From assembly GCA_944385425.1 (NCBI GenBank), contig CALWXD010000047.1:1-58317 (forward strand): a DNA stretch of 58,317 nt. Direction: 5' to 3'. Under the pieces are notes generated by a model. That model saw nothing but the letters and a program-made list of their open reading frames with translations. It was not told where the DNA came from and searched no databases. The position numbers and the translations under genes were made by a program. The DNA comes from an uncultured Oscillospiraceae bacterium. Its GTDB lineage: Bacteria; Bacillota; Clostridia; Oscillospirales; Oscillospiraceae. Each line of letters begins with the position of its first letter. Within the stretch, counting starts at the first letter, position 1. This document shows, piece by piece, positions 14,479 to 23,147 of the stretch.

Positions 14479-15443
14479 TCCTTCTGTGGCGCCTCCGCCC
14501 CCTGCTTGAGGTACAGCGGCAGGAACCGGGCCATCCCCTCCGCCAGGTAGTCGATGTTCGCCGTCTCCAGCACCGTATCCCGCCGGCTGCGGAGGTGGGG
14601 GATGTAGTAGCCCAGGCCCGCCAGACGGCGGCAGGCGCACACCGCCACATGGAATTTGAATTTCCTGTGGTCCGAGGGGTAGTACATCATCCCCTTGTCC
14701 AGCACATGGGCCCGTTTCTCCCCCGCCGCCGGGAAGGCATCCAGCAGGGCGTTGATGAGGTCCCCGTCCCAGCGGCAGACCCTGCTGAGGAGGAAAAGGA
14801 AGTGGTCCCCGTCCCCTACGCAGTCAAAATTGAAGAAGAGACAGTTGTCCCCCGCGGCCATGTGCTGTTTCCGAAAGGCGCCGGCGCCAAGGAAGTTCCG
14901 CTCGCTGTTGTCCAGGAACACAAAGCAGACCCGCTTGTCCCTCGGCACCCGGGCGGCGATGGCCAGCAGCGCCGCAACGCCGGAGGTGTTGCCGTTGGCG
15001 TTGTTCCGGTTCGGGGGGCCGAAGGCCGTCCAGAACAGCACCCCAAGGGCCAGGAGGACAAACAGCGGGAAGGTGGCCTTGGGCTGGTTGATGGGAAAGG
15101 TGACGGCGAAGGAAACCACCAGGGCCAGGGCCAGCAGCAAGAACGCCGTCACAAAGTGGTAGAGGAAGTGGGCGGGCACGTTGGTGGGGCTGACAAAATT
15201 TGGCACCAGCATGCGGGAGGGCGTGTCGTAGTGGGCCACCAGGAACACCGTGGCCCGGTCGGGGTCGCCGGCCACCACATTGACGCTGCCGTTGGTCTTC
15301 CCGTAGCGCTCCTCCTTACAGCGGTATCCCGCCCCCTTCATCTCCCGCGCCAGCCACTCCCGAAAGTCCGCCTTCTGGGCTCCGCTCCGGCGGACGGGGA
15401 ACAGTTTCAGCAGGACCTCTTTTGTCTCCGCTGTGGATCTCAT
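14475..15443 (-). CDS. M28-family peptidase-like membrane protein with altered metal site
   Basis: A 322-aa protein with an M28 aminopeptidase fold split by two membrane spans (about residues 92-145, YHFVTAFLLLALALVVSFAV and LFVLLALGVLFW). HYDTP supplies the first Zn His and Asp region, and DCVGDGD the later Asp. The motif that is normally G-A-D/N-D-N-A-S-G reads NANGNTSG, and the catalytic Glu-Glu pair reads DNSERNFLGAG with a single Glu. A final His is available in YIPHLRSRRDT. The enzyme may therefore be inactive or act on an unusual substrate. ATG 15443 has AGGAGA 9 nt upstream. It lies 45 bp downstream of recN on the same strand. Confidence 0.75.
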   Translation of the reverse strand: MRSTAETKEVLLKLFPVRRSGAQKADFREWLAREMKGAGYRCKEERYGKTNGSVNVVAGDPDRATVFLVAHYDTPSRMLVPNFVSPTNVPAHFLYHFVTAFLLLALALVVSFAVTFPINQPKATFPLFVLLALGVLFWTAFGPPNRNNANGNTSGVAALLAIAARVPRDKRVCFVFLDNSERNFLGAGAFRKQHMAAGDNCLFFNFDCVGDGDHFLFLLSRVCRWDGDLINALLDAFPAAGEKRAHVLDKGMMYYPSDHRKFKFHVAVCACRRLAGLGYYIPHLRSRRDTVLETANIDYLAEGMARFLPLYLKQGAEAPQKD

Positions 15444-15488
15444 CGCTGAACGTCTCCTGTCTATCTGTAAAGTAATTTTACAATACGG

Positions 15489-17186
15489 CTATTGCTGTTT
15501 CTCTTTTTCCGTGGCCTTCCGGTACTGTTCCGCCGCGGCGATCAGCTCCTCGGCGCTCTCCAGCATGGCGGCCGTCACATGGGCCCCGCCGGTGAGCCGG
15601 GCCAGCTCCGCGCGGCGCTGCTGCCGGTCCAGCTGGAGCACTGCGGTGTAGGTCCGCCCGTCCCGCTCCCCCTTTTCCACGGAGAAGTGGGTGTCCGCCA
15701 TGGCGGCCAGCTGGGGCAGATGGGTGACGCAGAGGACCTGCTTGTGCCGGGACACCTGCTCCAGCTTTTCCGCCACCCTCTGGGCCGCCCGGCCGCTGAC
15801 ACCGGTGTCCACCTCGTCGAACACCAGCGTGCCGATGTCCTCGCTCTCCGCCAGCACATTTTTCAGCGCCAGCATGATCCGGGCCAGCTCGCCGCCGGAG
15901 GCGATCTTTTGGATGGGTTTCAGCTCCTCCCCCAGGTTGGCCGACATGAGAAAACGTACTGCGTCTGCGCCGGTCTCCTGGTAGGCAGTCTGCTCAAAGC
16001 AGATGACAAAGCGGACCTTCGGCATATCCAGCTGCCGGAGCTCCTCCTGGATCCGCGCCTCCAGCACGTGGGCGGCGGCCTTTCGGGCCGCTGTCAGCTC
16101 CTTGGCTGCCGCCTGGACCCTCTTCTCCGCCCGCCCGATCTCCTTTGCAAGGCGGGCCAGGGTGTCGTCTGTGTCGGTGATGGCCTCCAGCTCCTGCCGG
16201 CACCGCTCCAGGTATGCCAGCATCTCGGGAACGGTGGCGCCGTACTTCTTCTTGAGGCGGTAGAGCTGGTCTGTCCTGCTCTCCACCGCGTCCAGCTCCC
16301 CGGGGGAGAACTCGTACCCCGCCTCCAGGTCCCGGACGGTCTCGCCGATGTCATAGGCCTCGCTGCCCAGCTCCTCCAGCCGCTGGGCCAGCTGGGAAAA
16401 CTGCTCGCCCAAATTCCGCAGCGCCGACAGCTCCCGCTCCGCCTCCCGCAGCTGGGCCACAGCGCCGCTGCTCTCGTCGTCCCCGTTGAGGAGGTACGCC
16501 GCCGCCCGGACGGCGGAGAGGAATTTCTCGCTGTTGCGGAGGATATTGCGCCGCTCCAGCAGCGCCTCCTCCTCCCCCTCCTGCAGCTGGGCGCGCTCCA
16601 GCTCGTCGATCTGATGGCGCAGCGTGTCCACCCGGCGCTCCCGCTCCGCCTCGTCCATCTGCAGGCTCCGCTGCTTTTGGACCAGGGCGTGCCACGCGTC
16701 GTAGGCCGCCCGGTAGGCGGCCAAGGGCCCCTCCAGCCGGCCAAAGCTGTCCAGATAGGCGCAGTGGAAGGACTCGTCCAGGAGCTGCTGGCCGTCGTGC
16801 TGGCCGTGGATGTTGATCAGGCTGTTCCCCAGCTGCCGCAGCTGGGCCACCGTCACCGGCCGGCCGTTGACCCGGCAGACATTTTTCCCGTCGGCGAACA
16901 TCTCCCGCTGCAGCAGGAGCTCCCCGCCGGCTGCCTCGATCCCCTGCTCCCGCAGGGCCGGCAGCCCCGCCGGTACGCCGGTGAACACCGCGCTGACAAA
17001 GGCCTTGGCCGCTCCGGTGCGGATAAGGTCCCGGCTGGTCCGCTGGCCCAGCACCGCCCCCAGAGCGTCGATGACGATGGATTTGCCCGCGCCGGTCTCG
17101 CCGGTCAGGGCGTTGAACCCTCCGCCAAAGGCGATATCCGCCTCCTCAATCACGGCGATATTCTCAATGTGCAGCACCTGGAGCAT
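15489..17186 (-). CDS. recN: DNA repair protein RecN
   Basis: A 565-aa SMC-like ATPase that gathers double-strand-break ends. Walker A is GETGAGKSIVIDAL near residue 30; a long coiled coil runs from about 150 to 380; the ABC signature region SGGELARIMLALK precedes Walker B LVFDEVDTGVSG. N-terminus MLQVLHIENIAVI is typical. ATG 17186 has GAGGAGG 8 nt upstream. It is the last gene of the dxs-tlyA-nadK-argR-recN operon, a common order in Firmicutes; it follows argR by 65 bp. Confidence 0.97.
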   Translation of the reverse strand: MLQVLHIENIAVIEEADIAFGGGFNALTGETGAGKSIVIDALGAVLGQRTSRDLIRTGAAKAFVSAVFTGVPAGLPALREQGIEAAGGELLLQREMFADGKNVCRVNGRPVTVAQLRQLGNSLINIHGQHDGQQLLDESFHCAYLDSFGRLEGPLAAYRAAYDAWHALVQKQRSLQMDEAERERRVDTLRHQIDELERAQLQEGEEEALLERRNILRNSEKFLSAVRAAAYLLNGDDESSGAVAQLREAERELSALRNLGEQFSQLAQRLEELGSEAYDIGETVRDLEAGYEFSPGELDAVESRTDQLYRLKKKYGATVPEMLAYLERCRQELEAITDTDDTLARLAKEIGRAEKRVQAAAKELTAARKAAAHVLEARIQEELRQLDMPKVRFVICFEQTAYQETGADAVRFLMSANLGEELKPIQKIASGGELARIMLALKNVLAESEDIGTLVFDEVDTGVSGRAAQRVAEKLEQVSRHKQVLCVTHLPQLAAMADTHFSVEKGERDGRTYTAVLQLDRQQRRAELARLTGGAHVTAAMLESAEELIAAAEQYRKATEKEKQQ

Positions 17187-17251
17187 CTCCGTCCCCTCCT
17201 CGCGCAAAACCTCCTCGGCGGCGGGAAACGGGCCTTACGCCCGCCGCCCCG

Positions 17252-17704
17252 CTATTTCAGCGTCTCCTTGATCTCCTCGCAGAAGACCTCCGCCGAGGCG
17301 TTGTCCCGCATGACGAGGAAGGCCGTGTCGTCCCCGGCCAGGCTCCCCACCATGTAGGTGATGTGCATGCTGTCAATGGCCGCGGCGGCGGCGCTGGCCA
17401 GGCCCGACATGGTCTTGATCACCACAATGTTCTGGGCATAGTCGATGCTGGTGATGCTCTCCCGGAAGATGGTGCGGAGCTTGTCCGCCACATTGAGGCT
17501 GTTGCGGTGGATGGAGACCGCGTAGCGGTACCGTCCCCGGCCCACCGGTTCCTTGATGAGGTGCAGCTGCTTGATGTCCCGGGAGATGGTGGCCTGGGTG
17601 CAGGTGATCCCCATCTTCTCCAGGCGGTCCAGCAGCACCTCCTGGGTGTCGATGTCCTCCCGCTCGATGATCTCCAAAATGCGATTTTGCCGCTCATTTT
17701 TCAT
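17252..17704 (-). CDS. argR: Arginine repressor ArgR/AhrC
   Basis: A 150-aa hexameric regulator. The N-terminal winged helix carries TCTQATISRDIKQLHLIKEPVG, the conserved recognition helix (SRDI). The C-terminal arginine-binding domain has MSGLASAAAAAIDSM and SLAGDDTAFLVMR, where the GDDT aspartates contact arginine. Represses arginine synthesis and activates catabolism in response to arginine; in Firmicutes it is habitually next to recN, as here. Overlaps the end of nadK by 11 bp, indicating translational coupling; GGAGAGG precedes the ATG. Confidence 0.96.
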   Translation of the reverse strand: MKNERQNRILEIIEREDIDTQEVLLDRLEKMGITCTQATISRDIKQLHLIKEPVGRGRYRYAVSIHRNSLNVADKLRTIFRESITSIDYAQNIVVIKTMSGLASAAAAAIDSMHITYMVGSLAGDDTAFLVMRDNASAEVFCEEIKETLK

Positions 17705-18569
17705 GGTGCACCTCTCCTGTCATCTTTGTCCGAAGTATCTCAAATATGCTCTTGTCCGACAAGCGGATCAGTTCCGTCTCATACCGGGAGGCACGGATGA
17801 CCACCCGGTCCTCCGCCTTGAGGGAGAAGGGCCGCCCCCCGTCCACCGACAAAAAGACCGGTTTCCGCCCCACCTCCCGGGGGATCACCGTGATGGTGGT
17901 CTCCGCCGTGAACACATAGGAGTTGGAGTGGATGGAGTGGACGCAGATGGGGCTGACCACAAAGTTGCGGGCCGTCGGCTCCACGATGGGGCCGCCGGCG
18001 GACATGGAGTAGGCGGTGGAGCCGGTGGGCGTGGCCACCACCACCCCGTCCCCCTCCAGAAGGCCCATGGATGCGCTGCTCACCAGCACCTCCATGCGGA
18101 TGATCCGGGCCACGGCGCCCTTGGTGACCACCGCGTCGTTGAGGCCGCTGTTGTGGTAGACCCGGCGGCCCTCCCGCTCCACGAAGACGTCCATCATCAT
18201 CCGCTTTTCCCGCTGGTAGCGGCCGGAGGCCAGGTTTTTCAGCAGATGCATCTCGTTGCGCTCCAGCTCCGACATAAAGCCGAGGCTTCCGAGATTGACC
18301 CCCAGCACCGGCAGCGACCGGACCGCCGCCGTCTTGGCCAGGTGGAGGATGGTCCCGTCCCCGCCGAAGGCGATGAGAAGGTCCGTCCCCTTCAGCTCCT
18401 GCTGCAGCGGGCGCAGGGCGATGCCGTAATCCTGCCCGCTCCCCTCCATGCGGAAGGGCAGGCACGCCACCGTCTTAATCCCCACGGAGCGGAGGATCTC
18501 CGCCGCCTCCTTGGCGGCGGACAGGTCCCGGTCCCGATAGGGATTGGGGCATAAGATCACTTTTTTCAA
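17694..18569 (-). CDS. nadK: NAD kinase
   Basis: A 291-aa ATP-NAD kinase making NADP. FGGDGTILHLAK is the catalytic GGDG motif, VNLGSLGFMSELE the following conserved strand, and VVATPTGSTAYSMSAGGPIV the NAD-binding motif. The start is TTG 18569: GGAGGG lies about 9 nt upstream and the encoded N-terminus MKKVILCPNP matches the family, while no ATG is available. The stop of tlyA is one base before this start and its own end overlaps argR, so the whole operon is translationally coupled. Confidence 0.95.
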   Translation of the reverse strand: MKKVILCPNPYRDRDLSAAKEAAEILRSVGIKTVACLPFRMEGSGQDYGIALRPLQQELKGTDLLIAFGGDGTILHLAKTAAVRSLPVLGVNLGSLGFMSELERNEMHLLKNLASGRYQREKRMMMDVFVEREGRRVYHNSGLNDAVVTKGAVARIIRMEVLVSSASMGLLEGDGVVVATPTGSTAYSMSAGGPIVEPTARNFVVSPICVHSIHSNSYVFTAETTITVIPREVGRKPVFLSVDGGRPFSLKAEDRVVIRASRYETELIRLSDKSIFEILRTKMTGEVHHEK

Positions 18570-18570
18570 C

Positions 18571-19377
18571 TTATACCCCCTCCTTCAACGCCTGGTGGGA
18601 CTCGGCCACCAGGCCGGGGAGATCCACCTGCTTTCCCTGTCCCTCCCCCAGGCACAGATAGCCCAGGTATTCCAGATTCCCCTCCGGCCCCCGGATGGGG
18701 GAATACGTCATGTCCAGCACGGTAAAGGCGCTCTCCCGCACGTGGAGCAGGAACTGCTCCAGCACCTCCAGGTGGACGGCGGGGTCCCGGACCACGCCCT
18801 TTTTCCCCACCTTCTCCTTCCCGGCCTCAAACTGCGGCTTGATTAGGCACACCGCCTGGGCCGCCGGGCGCAGGACCGCCGCCATGGCTGGCAGGATATG
18901 CTTTAAGGAGATAAAGCTCACGTCCACCGAGGCAAAGTCCGGCTCCTCCGGCACCAGGTCGTGGCTGAGGTAGCGGGCGTTGGTCCGCTCCAGGCAGACC
19001 ACCCGGGGGTCGCTGCGGAGCTTCCATGCCAGCTGCCCATATCCCACATCCACGGCGTAGACCCGCCTGGCGCCGTTTTGCAGCATGCAGTCGGTAAAGC
19101 CGCCGGTGGAGGCGCCGATGTCCATACACACCGCCCCCTCCAGCCGGATGGGCCAGAGGGACATCGCCTTCTCCAGCTTGAGCCCGCCCCGGCTCACATA
19201 TTTCAGCGGGTTGTCCCGCACCTCTACCGCCGCCTGGGGGTCCACCGCCATCCCGGGCTTATCCGCCCGCTGCCCGTCCAGGAACACATGGCCGCTCATA
19301 ATCACGGCCTGGGCCTTCTGCCGGCTCTCCAGCAGCCCCCGCTCCACCAGCAGCACATCAAGTCTTATCTTGCCCAT
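18571..19377 (-). CDS. tlyA: TlyA-family rRNA 2'-O-methyltransferase / hemolysin-like
   Basis: A 268-aa protein with an N-terminal S4 RNA-binding domain (RLDVLLVERGLLESRQKAQAVI, residues about 4-60) and an FtsJ/RrmJ-type methyltransferase domain (AVCMDIGASTGGFTDCML is the SAM site; ASVDVSFISLKHIL and CLIKPQFEAG carry catalytic Asp and Lys). Homologues methylate ribose of 16S/23S cytidines. ATG 19377 was chosen over the longer frame, which runs inside dxs, because GTGAGG lies 6 nt upstream; it overlaps dxs by 20 bp. Confidence 0.92.
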   Translation of the reverse strand: MGKIRLDVLLVERGLLESRQKAQAVIMSGHVFLDGQRADKPGMAVDPQAAVEVRDNPLKYVSRGGLKLEKAMSLWPIRLEGAVCMDIGASTGGFTDCMLQNGARRVYAVDVGYGQLAWKLRSDPRVVCLERTNARYLSHDLVPEEPDFASVDVSFISLKHILPAMAAVLRPAAQAVCLIKPQFEAGKEKVGKKGVVRDPAVHLEVLEQFLLHVRESAFTVLDMTYSPIRGPEGNLEYLGYLCLGEGQGKQVDLPGLVAESHQALKEGV

Positions 19378-21211
19378 GACAAACCTCACAAACCGTCTCA
19401 AAGATGCCCTGGGCATCTATGTCCAGCATCCGCCGCAGCTGCGCCACCGACCCGTGGGGGACAAACCGGTCCCCCGTGTTCAAAAGCCGCACCCGGGCCG
19501 GGACGCCGGCCCCCTCCAGGGCCGCGGCCAGCCGCTGCCCCACCGATCCGGCGGCAAGACAGTCCTCCACCACAACAAGCCGCCCGGTGCGTCGGACGCT
19601 CTCCGCAACCTCCGCCGCCGGCAGCGGGGCGATCTGGTTCAATTTCAGCACCTCCGCATGGATCCCCGCCGCCGCCAGACGCTCCGCGGCGGCGAGGGTT
19701 TCATTGATCAGCACGCCGTAGGAGACCAGCGTCACATCCGCTCCCTCCCGCAGCCGCAGGGCCGCCCTGTGGTTCCACCCGTCTGTATACTGCCCCTGCC
19801 CGCCCCGAGGATAGCGGACGGCCACGGGGCCCTCCACCGAGAGGACCGCCTCCTCCAGCATCTCCGAGAGCTCCTGGAAACTGGCGGGGGCAAGCACCGT
19901 CATCCCGGGGATCTGGCTGAGATAGGCCACATCCGCCACACCGTGGTGGGTGGCCCCGTCGGGCCCTACAAGCCCCGCCCGGTCCACCGCCAGCACCACA
20001 TGGAGCCGCTGCAGGGCCACGTCGTGGAAGAGCATGTCATAGCCCCGCTGGAGGAAGGAGGAGTACACCGCGAAGACGGGGATCAGCCCCTGCTTTGCCA
20101 TGCCGCCGGCCATGCTCACCGCGTGGCCCTCGGCAATGCCTACGTCAAAAAAACGTGCCTTGTGATAGTGGGAGAACGCCTCCAGCCCCGTCCCCTCCGC
20201 CATGGCCGCCGTGATGGCGCACAGCCGCGGCTCCCGGTCGGCCAGTTTCTCCATGGTCTCGCCGAATACGGCGGAGAAATCCCGCTTGGCCGGGGCCACC
20301 GCCCCCGTGGAGCGGTCGAAGGGCCCCACGCCGTGAAACCGGTCCGGCGTGGCCTCCGCCGGGGCATAGCCCTTCCCCTTCCTGGTCTTTACGTGGACCA
20401 GCACCGGCCCCCTCAGCTCCCTTGCCCAGCGCAGGGTGTGGCACAGCTGCTCCACGTTGTGGCCGTCCACCGGCCCCAGGTAGGTAAAGCCCATGTCCTC
20501 AAACATGGTGCAGGGGAACAGCAGCTTTTTCAATGCCGTCTTTATCCTGTGGTTGAACCGGTAGACCCGTTTCCCCCCGGGCACATGGCTGAGGAAATTC
20601 CGGTAGCTCTTTTTGAACCGGTAGTAGCTGGCCCGGGTGCGGATATAGGCCAGATGGGTGGACACGCCGCCCACATTGGGGTTGATGGACATGCCGTTGT
20701 CGTTGAGAATGACGATCAGCGGCTCGTTGGAGGCGCCGGCGTCGTTCAGCCCCTCGTAGCTCAGCCCCCCGGTCAAAGCGCCGTCCCCGATGAGGGCGAT
20801 GACGCTGTAGTCCGCCCCGGAAAGGGTCCTGGCGTGGGCCATGCCCAATGCCACGGACACGGAGTTGGAGGCGTGCCCGGCAATGAACGCGTCGTGGACG
20901 CTCTCCTCCGGCTTTGGAAAGCCGGAGATCCCCCCCAGCTGCCTAAGGGTGTGAAACCGGTCCATCCGACCGGTCAAAAGCTTGTGGATGTAGCACTGAT
21001 GGCCCACATCGAAAACCAGACGGTCCCGGGCGGTATCAAAGACGTGGTGGATGGCCACCGTCAGCTCCACCGCCCCCAGGTTGGAGGCCAGATGGCCGCC
21101 GGTCTGGGAGACGCTGTCCAGCAAAAAGTCCCGCAGCTCACCGCACAGCGCCTTGAGCTGGGAGACGCTCATGGCCTGCAGGTCCTCCGGGGAACGAATC
21201 TGTTCCAGCAA
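19358..21211 (-). CDS. dxs: 1-deoxy-D-xylulose-5-phosphate synthase
   Basis: A 617-aa thiamine-diphosphate enzyme that joins pyruvate and glyceraldehyde 3-phosphate in the MEP isoprenoid pathway. FDVGHQCYIHKLLTGR and AGHASNSVSVALGMA belong to the N-terminal domain, IGDGALTGGLSYEGLNDAG is the ThDP/Mg site, and KARFFDVGIAEGHAVSMAGGMA the central pyrimidine-domain Glu. The start is TTG 21211, with GGAGGG about 10 nt upstream and an N-terminus (MLEQIRSPEDLQAMS) typical of the family. First gene of the five-gene operon; the promoter at 21471-21499 leaves a leader of about 250 nt. Confidence 0.96.
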   Translation of the reverse strand: MLEQIRSPEDLQAMSVSQLKALCGELRDFLLDSVSQTGGHLASNLGAVELTVAIHHVFDTARDRLVFDVGHQCYIHKLLTGRMDRFHTLRQLGGISGFPKPEESVHDAFIAGHASNSVSVALGMAHARTLSGADYSVIALIGDGALTGGLSYEGLNDAGASNEPLIVILNDNGMSINPNVGGVSTHLAYIRTRASYYRFKKSYRNFLSHVPGGKRVYRFNHRIKTALKKLLFPCTMFEDMGFTYLGPVDGHNVEQLCHTLRWARELRGPVLVHVKTRKGKGYAPAEATPDRFHGVGPFDRSTGAVAPAKRDFSAVFGETMEKLADREPRLCAITAAMAEGTGLEAFSHYHKARFFDVGIAEGHAVSMAGGMAKQGLIPVFAVYSSFLQRGYDMLFHDVALQRLHVVLAVDRAGLVGPDGATHHGVADVAYLSQIPGMTVLAPASFQELSEMLEEAVLSVEGPVAVRYPRGGQGQYTDGWNHRAALRLREGADVTLVSYGVLINETLAAAERLAAAGIHAEVLKLNQIAPLPAAEVAESVRRTGRLVVVEDCLAAGSVGQRLAAALEGAGVPARVRLLNTGDRFVPHGSVAQLRRMLDIDAQGIFETVCEVCHGQDKT

Positions 21212-21470
21212 TGGAATCGAACCCTCCTATGCACAACGGCGGCGGGGACTTGAGATCCCGCCCGCCCAATCCGCCCTTCTCCGCCGCCACCGGCGCCCAT
21301 CCCCTTTGCGTGGGCCTTCCGCGGCGCAGGGCCGCCGGGGGCACAGCCGCCCGCTCCGGCGGATTCCCAAGGGCCGCCCGGCGGGGGGAACTCTAACCGC
21401 CAAAATCCGCCCCGCAGCGGAGAACAGCAACAGACAGCGGCAGGCCCCGGGCTGCCGCTCAGCATGAATT

Positions 21471-21499
21471 AGTATAGCACATTCCTTCGGGATATACAA
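21471..21499 (-). promoter_or_regulatory. Sigma-A promoter of the dxs operon
   Basis: Minus strand TTGTAT - 17 bp - TATACT in an AT-rich island. Confidence 0.55.
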
Positions 21500-21599
21500 G
21501 CAAAAGTGTATACTTTTACAAAAGCTGGGGCGGCGCCGGCCTGCCTTCTGCCTTCCGCCGCAAAAAAGCGTGTTTTTTCTCCCTATCGGTAAAAAATAG

Positions 21600-21628
21600 T
21601 TGTCAAACGGTATGCTTTGTGATAGCAT
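21600..21628 (+). promoter_or_regulatory. Sigma-A promoter of the PLP-enzyme gene
   Basis: TTGTCA - 17 bp - TAGCAT, about 80 bp before the AGGAGG of the gene at 21717. Confidence 0.55.
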
Positions 21629-21716
21629 AAGTCGGATGCTCACCGTTTCCTCAGGCAGGGGCCTCCCCGCCCTGGAAGCGGCGCGCAACGGGAAAACACA
21701 AGGAGGTCCTGTCCCT

Positions 21717-23009
21717 ATGGAGCGTTCAACACATCTGCAGCAGATGTACCAGGAGCTTGGCATCTCCCCCGACGTCTATGCGCGGGGGGAGGAGGCGCTG
21801 GCGCGCCTACGCCCCCGCTTTGCGGAGATCGACGCCGTGGCGGAGTATAACCAGGCCAAGGTCCTCTCCGCCATGCAGAAAAACAGGGTGGACGCGGCCT
21901 GCTTTGCCGCCACCACCGGTTACGGCTACAACGACGTGGGGCGGGAAAAGCTGGAGCGGGTCTACGCCGACGTGTTCCACACCCAGGCCGCCCTGGTCCG
22001 GCCCCAGATCACCTGCGGCACCCACGCCCTGGCGGTGGCCCTCAGCGCCAACCTCCTGCCGGGGGACGAGCTGCTCTCCCCGGTGGGGCTGCCCTACGAC
22101 ACGCTGCAGGAGGTCATCGGCATCCGCCCCTCCCCCTGCTCCTTACGGGAGATGGGGGTCAGCTACCGGCAGGTGGACCTGCTGGCGGACGGGACCTTTG
22201 ACTACGACGCCATCCGCGCCGCCATCAACGACAGGACAAAGCTCATCACCATCCAGCGCTCCAAGGGCTACGCCACCCGCCCCTCCTTCTCCGTAGAGGA
22301 GATCGGGCGTCTCATCGCCTTCTGCAAGTCGGTAAAGCCGGACGTCCTGTGCATGGTGGACAACTGCTACGGCGAGTTCGTGGAGCTCTCCGAGCCCTCC
22401 GACGCGGGGGCGGACATGGTGGTGGGCAGCCTTATCAAAAACCCCGGCGGCGGCCTTGCGCCGGTGGGCGGCTATATCTGCGGCACGGAGCAGTGCGTCC
22501 AGCGGTGCGCCTACCGCCTCTCCGCCCCGGGCCTGGGGCAGGAGGTGGGGGCCAACCTGGGGCTGCTCCCCGCCCTGTTCCAGGGGTTCTTCCTGGCCCC
22601 CACGGTGACGGCCGGGGCGCTGAAGGGCGCCATTTTCGCCGCATCCCTCTACGGGGAGCTGGGGTTTCGCTGCGTCCCGGAGGCCGGCGCGGACCGCCAC
22701 GACATCATCCAGGCCGTGGAGCTGGGCAGCGAGGCGGCCATGGTGGCCTTCTGCAAGGGCATCCAGGCCGCCGCGCCGGTGGACAGCTATGTGACTCCGG
22801 TGCCCTGGGCCATGCCCGGCTACGACAGCGACGTCATCATGGCCGCCGGGGCCTTCGTCCAGGGCAGCTCCATCGAGCTCAGCGCCGACGGGCCCATCCG
22901 GCCCCCCTACGCCGTCTATTTCCAGGGCGGCCTCACCTGGTACCACGCCAAAACCGGCATCCTCATGAGCCTGCAGAGGATGGCCGAGGCCGGCCTGGTG
23001 TCCTTATAA
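21717..23009 (+). CDS. Methionine gamma-lyase family PLP protein (YnbB / 'aluminium resistance' type)
   Basis: A 430-aa fold-type I PLP enzyme related to cystathionine beta-lyases, of the family long annotated as involved in aluminium resistance. ATTGYGYNDVGREKLERVYADVF and PQITCGTHALAVALSANLLPGDELL are characteristic; MVDNCYGEFVE carries the PLP Asp, and GSLIKNPGGGLAPVGG contains the Schiff-base Lys. The likely reaction is C-S lyase or gamma-elimination on a sulphur amino acid; the true substrate is unknown. ATG 21717 has AGGAGG 10 nt upstream. An in-frame GTG-rich extension upstream overlaps the promoter and is rejected. Co-oriented with a DMT transporter 134 bp downstream. Confidence 0.9.
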   Translation: MERSTHLQQMYQELGISPDVYARGEEALARLRPRFAEIDAVAEYNQAKVLSAMQKNRVDAACFAATTGYGYNDVGREKLERVYADVFHTQAALVRPQITCGTHALAVALSANLLPGDELLSPVGLPYDTLQEVIGIRPSPCSLREMGVSYRQVDLLADGTFDYDAIRAAINDRTKLITIQRSKGYATRPSFSVEEIGRLIAFCKSVKPDVLCMVDNCYGEFVELSEPSDAGADMVVGSLIKNPGGGLAPVGGYICGTEQCVQRCAYRLSAPGLGQEVGANLGLLPALFQGFFLAPTVTAGALKGAIFAASLYGELGFRCVPEAGADRHDIIQAVELGSEAAMVAFCKGIQAAAPVDSYVTPVPWAMPGYDSDVIMAAGAFVQGSSIELSADGPIRPPYAVYFQGGLTWYHAKTGILMSLQRMAEAGLVSL

Positions 23010-23039
23010 CCATACACTGTATGCGGGAGGGGCATTCTT

Positions 23040-23147
23040 ATGCCAAACCGATATTTCCGCCGCCGTCCCCCGCCGGTTCACACCGTTTGCGCATCCCCCG
23101 GATACAAAGCGACAAACTGTGTGAATAGGAGTGACAACGCAATATGA
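23040..23147 (+). CDS. 35-codon upstream ORF coupled to the DMT transporter
   Basis: The frame MPNRYFRRRPPPVHTVCASP... has a strong GGGAGGGG 8 nt upstream and its TGA overlaps the transporter start as ATGA (23144-23147). The composition (many Arg/Pro) does not look like a folded protein. It may be a translated leader that couples ribosome flow into the transporter, whose own Shine-Dalgarno is poorly spaced. It could also be fortuitous. Confidence 0.35.
   Translation: MPNRYFRRRPPPVHTVCASPGYKATNCVNRSDNAI

Larger units (their letters stand above)
21212..21716. other. 505-bp divergent intergenic region dxs / PLP enzyme
   Basis: It holds the dxs promoter (21471-21499) and the plus-strand promoter (21600-21628). 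The dxs leader (21212-21464) is very GC-rich, with an 8-bp hairpin AGCGGCAG/CTGCCGCT and several longer GC inverted repeats, but no T-tract, TPP-riboswitch motif or convincing small gene that I can see. Confidence 0.6.

Noticed and set aside
15492-17357. Long antisense frame opposite recN
   Set aside because: Same composition artefact; recN itself has full motifs and a ribosome-binding site.
21165-21480. Possible small gene (xseB-like) upstream of dxs
   Set aside because: The available frames are Gly/Pro/Arg-rich with no family pattern or ribosome-binding site.
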